Assembly (NCBI GenBank): GCA_945903675.1
Contig: CAMDOP010000173.1
Location: forward strand, 1 to 6,961
Source of the DNA: Crenothrix polyspora
GTDB taxonomy: Bacteria; Pseudomonadota; Gammaproteobacteria; Methylococcales; Methylomonadaceae
Reading direction: 5' to 3'
DNA length: 6,961 nucleotides
Below, piece by piece: positions 4,859 through 6,961 of this stretch. The stretch's first letter is position 1. Each line of letters opens with the position of its first letter. Both the position numbers and the translations under genes were made by a program. The notes under the pieces were generated by a model. The model saw only the letters and a list, made by a program, of their open reading frames with translations. It was not told where the DNA came from and searched no databases.

Positions 4859-4934
4859 TGGAGCTAGTGAGGGGATTCGAACTCCTGACCGGCTGATTAC
4901 AAATCAGCTGCTCTACCAACTGAGCTACACCAGC
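4859..4934 (-). tRNA. tRNA-Thr(UGU)
   Basis: A 76-nt tRNA with encoded CCA. Arms: acceptor GCTGGTG/CACTAGC (one G-T pair), D stem GCTC/GAGC, anticodon stem GCTGA/TCAGC with loop TTTGTAA, so anticodon TGT reading ACA and wobble Thr codons, and T loop TTCGAAT. The T stem AGGAG/CCCCT holds one A-C mismatch at the 52-62 position; E. coli thrU, as I remember it, has the same one, so it need not signal decay. The discriminator base is T. Its promoter is at 4947-4974 and its terminator at 4818-4847. It follows ygiQ by 48 nt on the same strand. Confidence 0.96.
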
Positions 4935-4946
4935 GAACAAGCGCTT

Positions 4947-4974
4947 ATTATACCTATTTTTTCTTTTTTGAAAA
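4947..4974 (-). promoter_or_regulatory. Promoter of tRNA-Thr
   Basis: On the minus strand TTTTCA (4974-4969) and a perfect TATAAT (4952-4947) are separated by 16 nt. The discriminator region AAGCGC is GC-rich, as is common in stable-RNA promoters subject to stringent control. The tRNA's first base is at 4934, so the leader is very short. It fills the gap after the ygiQ stop; no separate ygiQ terminator is visible. Confidence 0.65.
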
Positions 4975-4982
4975 CCCTTTTT

Positions 4983-6961
4983 TTATTTTTTTTGTTTTCC
5001 TGCGAATTTACTTTTACTTGGACCTTTGTCATGACGCTTATTATCAAAGCCGGTGTACTTGGTTTTAAAGGTTTGAGTCTTAGCAGGTGCCTCTAATGTG
5101 CCCTTAGGTTGATAAGAGGGAATTAAATGCTGCTTACCATTACCTATCAGGTCATTACGACCCATATCATTCAAGGCGTCACGTAGCATAGGCCAATTTT
5201 TAGGGTCGTGATAGCGCAAAAAGGCTTTATGTAAGCGACGTTGTTTAAAGCTTTTAGGTATCGCCATATCTTCAGCCTTACGACTGACTTTGCGCAAAGT
5301 ATCTTTACCCGAGTGGTACATGGCCGTAGCAATCGACATCGGTGATGGCAAGAAAGCTTGTACCTGATCGGCTCTAAAACCATTACGTTTTAGCCATAAG
5401 GCCAAATTAAGCATGTCGAGATCAGTCGTGCCTGGGTGAGCGGCGATAAAATACGGAATTAAATATTGTTCCTTACCCGCTTCTTTGGAATATTTATCAA
5501 ACATCTCCTTAAAGCGATCATAACTGCCCATACCTGGCTTCATCATTTTTGATAACACGCCCTGCTCGGTATGTTCTGGGGCAATTTTAAGATAACCACC
5601 GACATGATGAGTGACTAGCTCTTTAACATATTCAGGAGACTCTACGGCCAAATCGTAACGTAGGCCTGAGGCGATAAAGATCTTTTTAATACCTGGTAAA
5701 GCACGGGCCCTGCGATACAGTTTTATCAGTGGGGTATGATCCGTATTTAAATTAGGGCAAATACCTGGATAGACGCAAGAGGGTAAGCGACAAGACGCTT
5801 CAATCTTAGGGTCTTTACAGGCCAAACGATACATATTAGCGGTAGGGCCACCTAAATCAGAGATATGGCCGGTAAAGGTTGGCGAGGTGTCACGGATCGC
5901 TTCAATTTCTTTAATAATAGAATCTTCTGAGCGACTTTGAATGATACGGCCTTCATGTTCAGTGATTGAACAAAAAGTACAGCCACCAAAACAACCGCGC
6001 ATGATATTTACGGAATGTTGGATCATTTCAAAAGCCGGCACATTGGCACTGCCATATTCTTTATGGGGTACGCGTGAATAAGGCAAATCAAATACGCCAT
6101 CCATTTCTTTAGTAGACAAGGGGATAGGTGGTGGGTTAATCCAGACTTGACGGGTACCGTGTAGCTGAATTAATGCCCTGGCATTACCAGGATTGGTTTC
6201 ACCATGCATAACACGAGAAGCATGGGCATATAAAATGGCATCGTCTTTAACGTCTTCATAAGCCGGCAAGCGAATAACGGTTTGCGCACGCTGAGTCTTT
6301 CGAAGTAATAATTTATCAAAGTGAATGACTTTTTCATCGCTTTCACTCGCTTCTGGCTTTTTATCGCAGGCCGGTTGCTCTTGATAGGGATCGATAACCA
6401 CCATAGCAGCGCCGGGCTTATCAATATCGGTAGAATCTTTAACTAACCAGCCAGCGGGGACTTGTTTAACAAAATGTACGGTACCGCGTATGCCTTTTAA
6501 ATCGGCAATAGCCTCACCATTAGCCAAGCGATGCGCGATTTCAACCACTTGTCGCTCAGCATTGCCATAAACCAATAAATCAGCTTTAGCATCGAGTAGC
6601 ACTGACTTTCGTACTTTATCTGACCAATAATCATAATGGGCAATACGTCGTAAGCTGGCTTCTATGCCACCTATAATAATAGGTACTTCTTTAAAGGCTT
6701 CACGGCAGCGATGTGAATACACATTAACCGCACGATCAGGACGCTTGCCGGCTACACCATTTGCCGTATAAGCATCGTTAGAACGAATCTTTTTATCAGA
6801 GGTATAGCGATTAACCATGGAATCCATGTTACCGCCCGTTACTCCAAAGAATAAATTAGGCCTACCTAGCTTGGTAAAATCTTCTGCACTGGTCCAAGCG
6901 GGTTGAGAAATGATGCCTACTCTAAAACCTTGTGCCTCTAATAAACGTCCAATCATCGCCA
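4983..6961 (-). CDS. ygiQ: YgiQ, UPF0313 radical-SAM protein (N-terminus outside window)
   Basis: The visible part is 657 residues from the Met codon at 6956-6954, but the frame continues upstream through an Ala codon and xTG to the window edge. Compared with E. coli YgiQ (about 740 aa) roughly the first 70 residues are missing, so 6956 is not the real start. Near-identical family blocks are IGRLLEAQGFRVGII, NLFFGVTGGNMDSMVNRYT, AGKRPDRA and GGIEASLRR. The radical-SAM motif is CFGGCTFC with cysteines 322, 326 and 329 (codons 5993-5970), which should bind a [4Fe-4S] cluster and S-adenosylmethionine. SITEHEGRIIQSRSEDSI, ISDLGGPTANMY and LKIAPEHTE follow. The region of residues about 190-225 is variable in the family. 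A basic Lys-rich tail ends the protein. The substrate and reaction of YgiQ are not established to my knowledge; it is cytoplasmic. Ordinary conserved gene, intact as far as seen. Confidence 0.95.
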   Translation of the reverse strand, partial: AMIGRLLEAQGFRVGIISQPAWTSAEDFTKLGRPNLFFGVTGGNMDSMVNRYTSDKKIRSNDAYTANGVAGKRPDRAVNVYSHRCREAFKEVPIIIGGIEASLRRIAHYDYWSDKVRKSVLLDAKADLLVYGNAERQVVEIAHRLANGEAIADLKGIRGTVHFVKQVPAGWLVKDSTDIDKPGAAMVVIDPYQEQPACDKKPEASESDEKVIHFDKLLLRKTQRAQTVIRLPAYEDVKDDAILYAHASRVMHGETNPGNARALIQLHGTRQVWINPPPIPLSTKEMDGVFDLPYSRVPHKEYGSANVPAFEMIQHSVNIMRGCFGGCTFCSITEHEGRIIQSRSEDSIIKEIEAIRDTSPTFTGHISDLGGPTANMYRLACKDPKIEASCRLPSCVYPGICPNLNTDHTPLIKLYRRARALPGIKKIFIASGLRYDLAVESPEYVKELVTHHVGGYLKIAPEHTEQGVLSKMMKPGMGSYDRFKEMFDKYSKEAGKEQYLIPYFIAAHPGTTDLDMLNLALWLKRNGFRADQVQAFLPSPMSIATAMYHSGKDTLRKVSRKAEDMAIPKSFKQRRLHKAFLRYHDPKNWPMLRDALNDMGRNDLIGNGKQHLIPSYQPKGTLEAPAKTQTFKTKYTGFDNKRHDKGPSKSKFAGKQKK

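Noticed and set aside
4854..5096. 80-aa plus-strand frame beginning MFGASEGIRTPDRL
   Set aside because: This is the well-known false protein made by reading the antisense strand of a tRNA gene, here tRNA-Thr, continued into the 3' end of ygiQ.
5171..5383. 70-aa minus-strand frame
   Set aside because: Lies wholly inside ygiQ in another frame, with a composition unlike a real protein; shadow frame.
6170..6424. 84-aa minus-strand frame
   Set aside because: Lies wholly inside ygiQ in another frame; shadow frame.
6954..6956. Met codon at 6956 as the true start of ygiQ
   Set aside because: The frame stays open to the window edge and the family has about 70 more conserved residues upstream; the gene is cut by the window, not truncated.

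Overview
The window looks like chromosomal DNA of a fairly AT-rich gammaproteobacterium. The best anchor is the right-hand third, a long radical-SAM gene closely resembling E. coli YgiQ (UPF0313), followed on the same strand by a complete tRNA-Thr(UGU) gene with its own promoter and an intrinsic terminator. This is ordinary core-genome sequence. The left two thirds (about 1-4360) is more AT-rich by eye, contains small orphan genes of uneven type, and looks like accessory DNA.

Layout. (1) 1-909, plus strand: the 3' end of a gene for an Asn/Pro-rich heptad-repeat protein, then 27 nt later a secreted, cysteine-rich protein with an HEIVH zinc-protease motif. (2) 910-1065: a spacer with a run of nine G and a 6-bp inverted repeat. 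(3) 1066-1524, plus: an orphan 152-aa soluble protein whose end overlaps the convergent gene by 15 bp. (4) 3803-1510, minus: a compact three-gene operon encoding a Sel1-repeat lipoprotein, a small exported protein, and a membrane protein with a C-terminal J domain. Both intergenic gaps are 4 nt. The first two proteins end in the same peptide, DPLNIR, and its codons also supply the Shine-Dalgarno of the next gene at identical 8-nt spacing. (5) 4264-4043, minus: a 73-aa orphan gene with a good sigma-70-type promoter and a direct repeat over its -35 region. (6) About 4360-4817: no gene, but several short repeats next to the 3' end of the tRNA gene that could be remnants of an integration site. 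(7) 4934-4859 tRNA-Thr and 6961-4983 ygiQ, both minus.

How the genes may fit together. The three-gene minus operon is the best candidate for an undescribed system. It would place an outer-membrane Sel1 lipoprotein, an exported partner and an inner-membrane protein presenting a J domain to cytoplasmic DnaK across the envelope in one translationally coupled unit. The function is not known; only the architecture and coupling can be seen. The plus-strand genes at the left edge appear to be a separate unit. No integrase, transposase, CRISPR array, toxin-antitoxin pair or rRNA is recognisable in the window.
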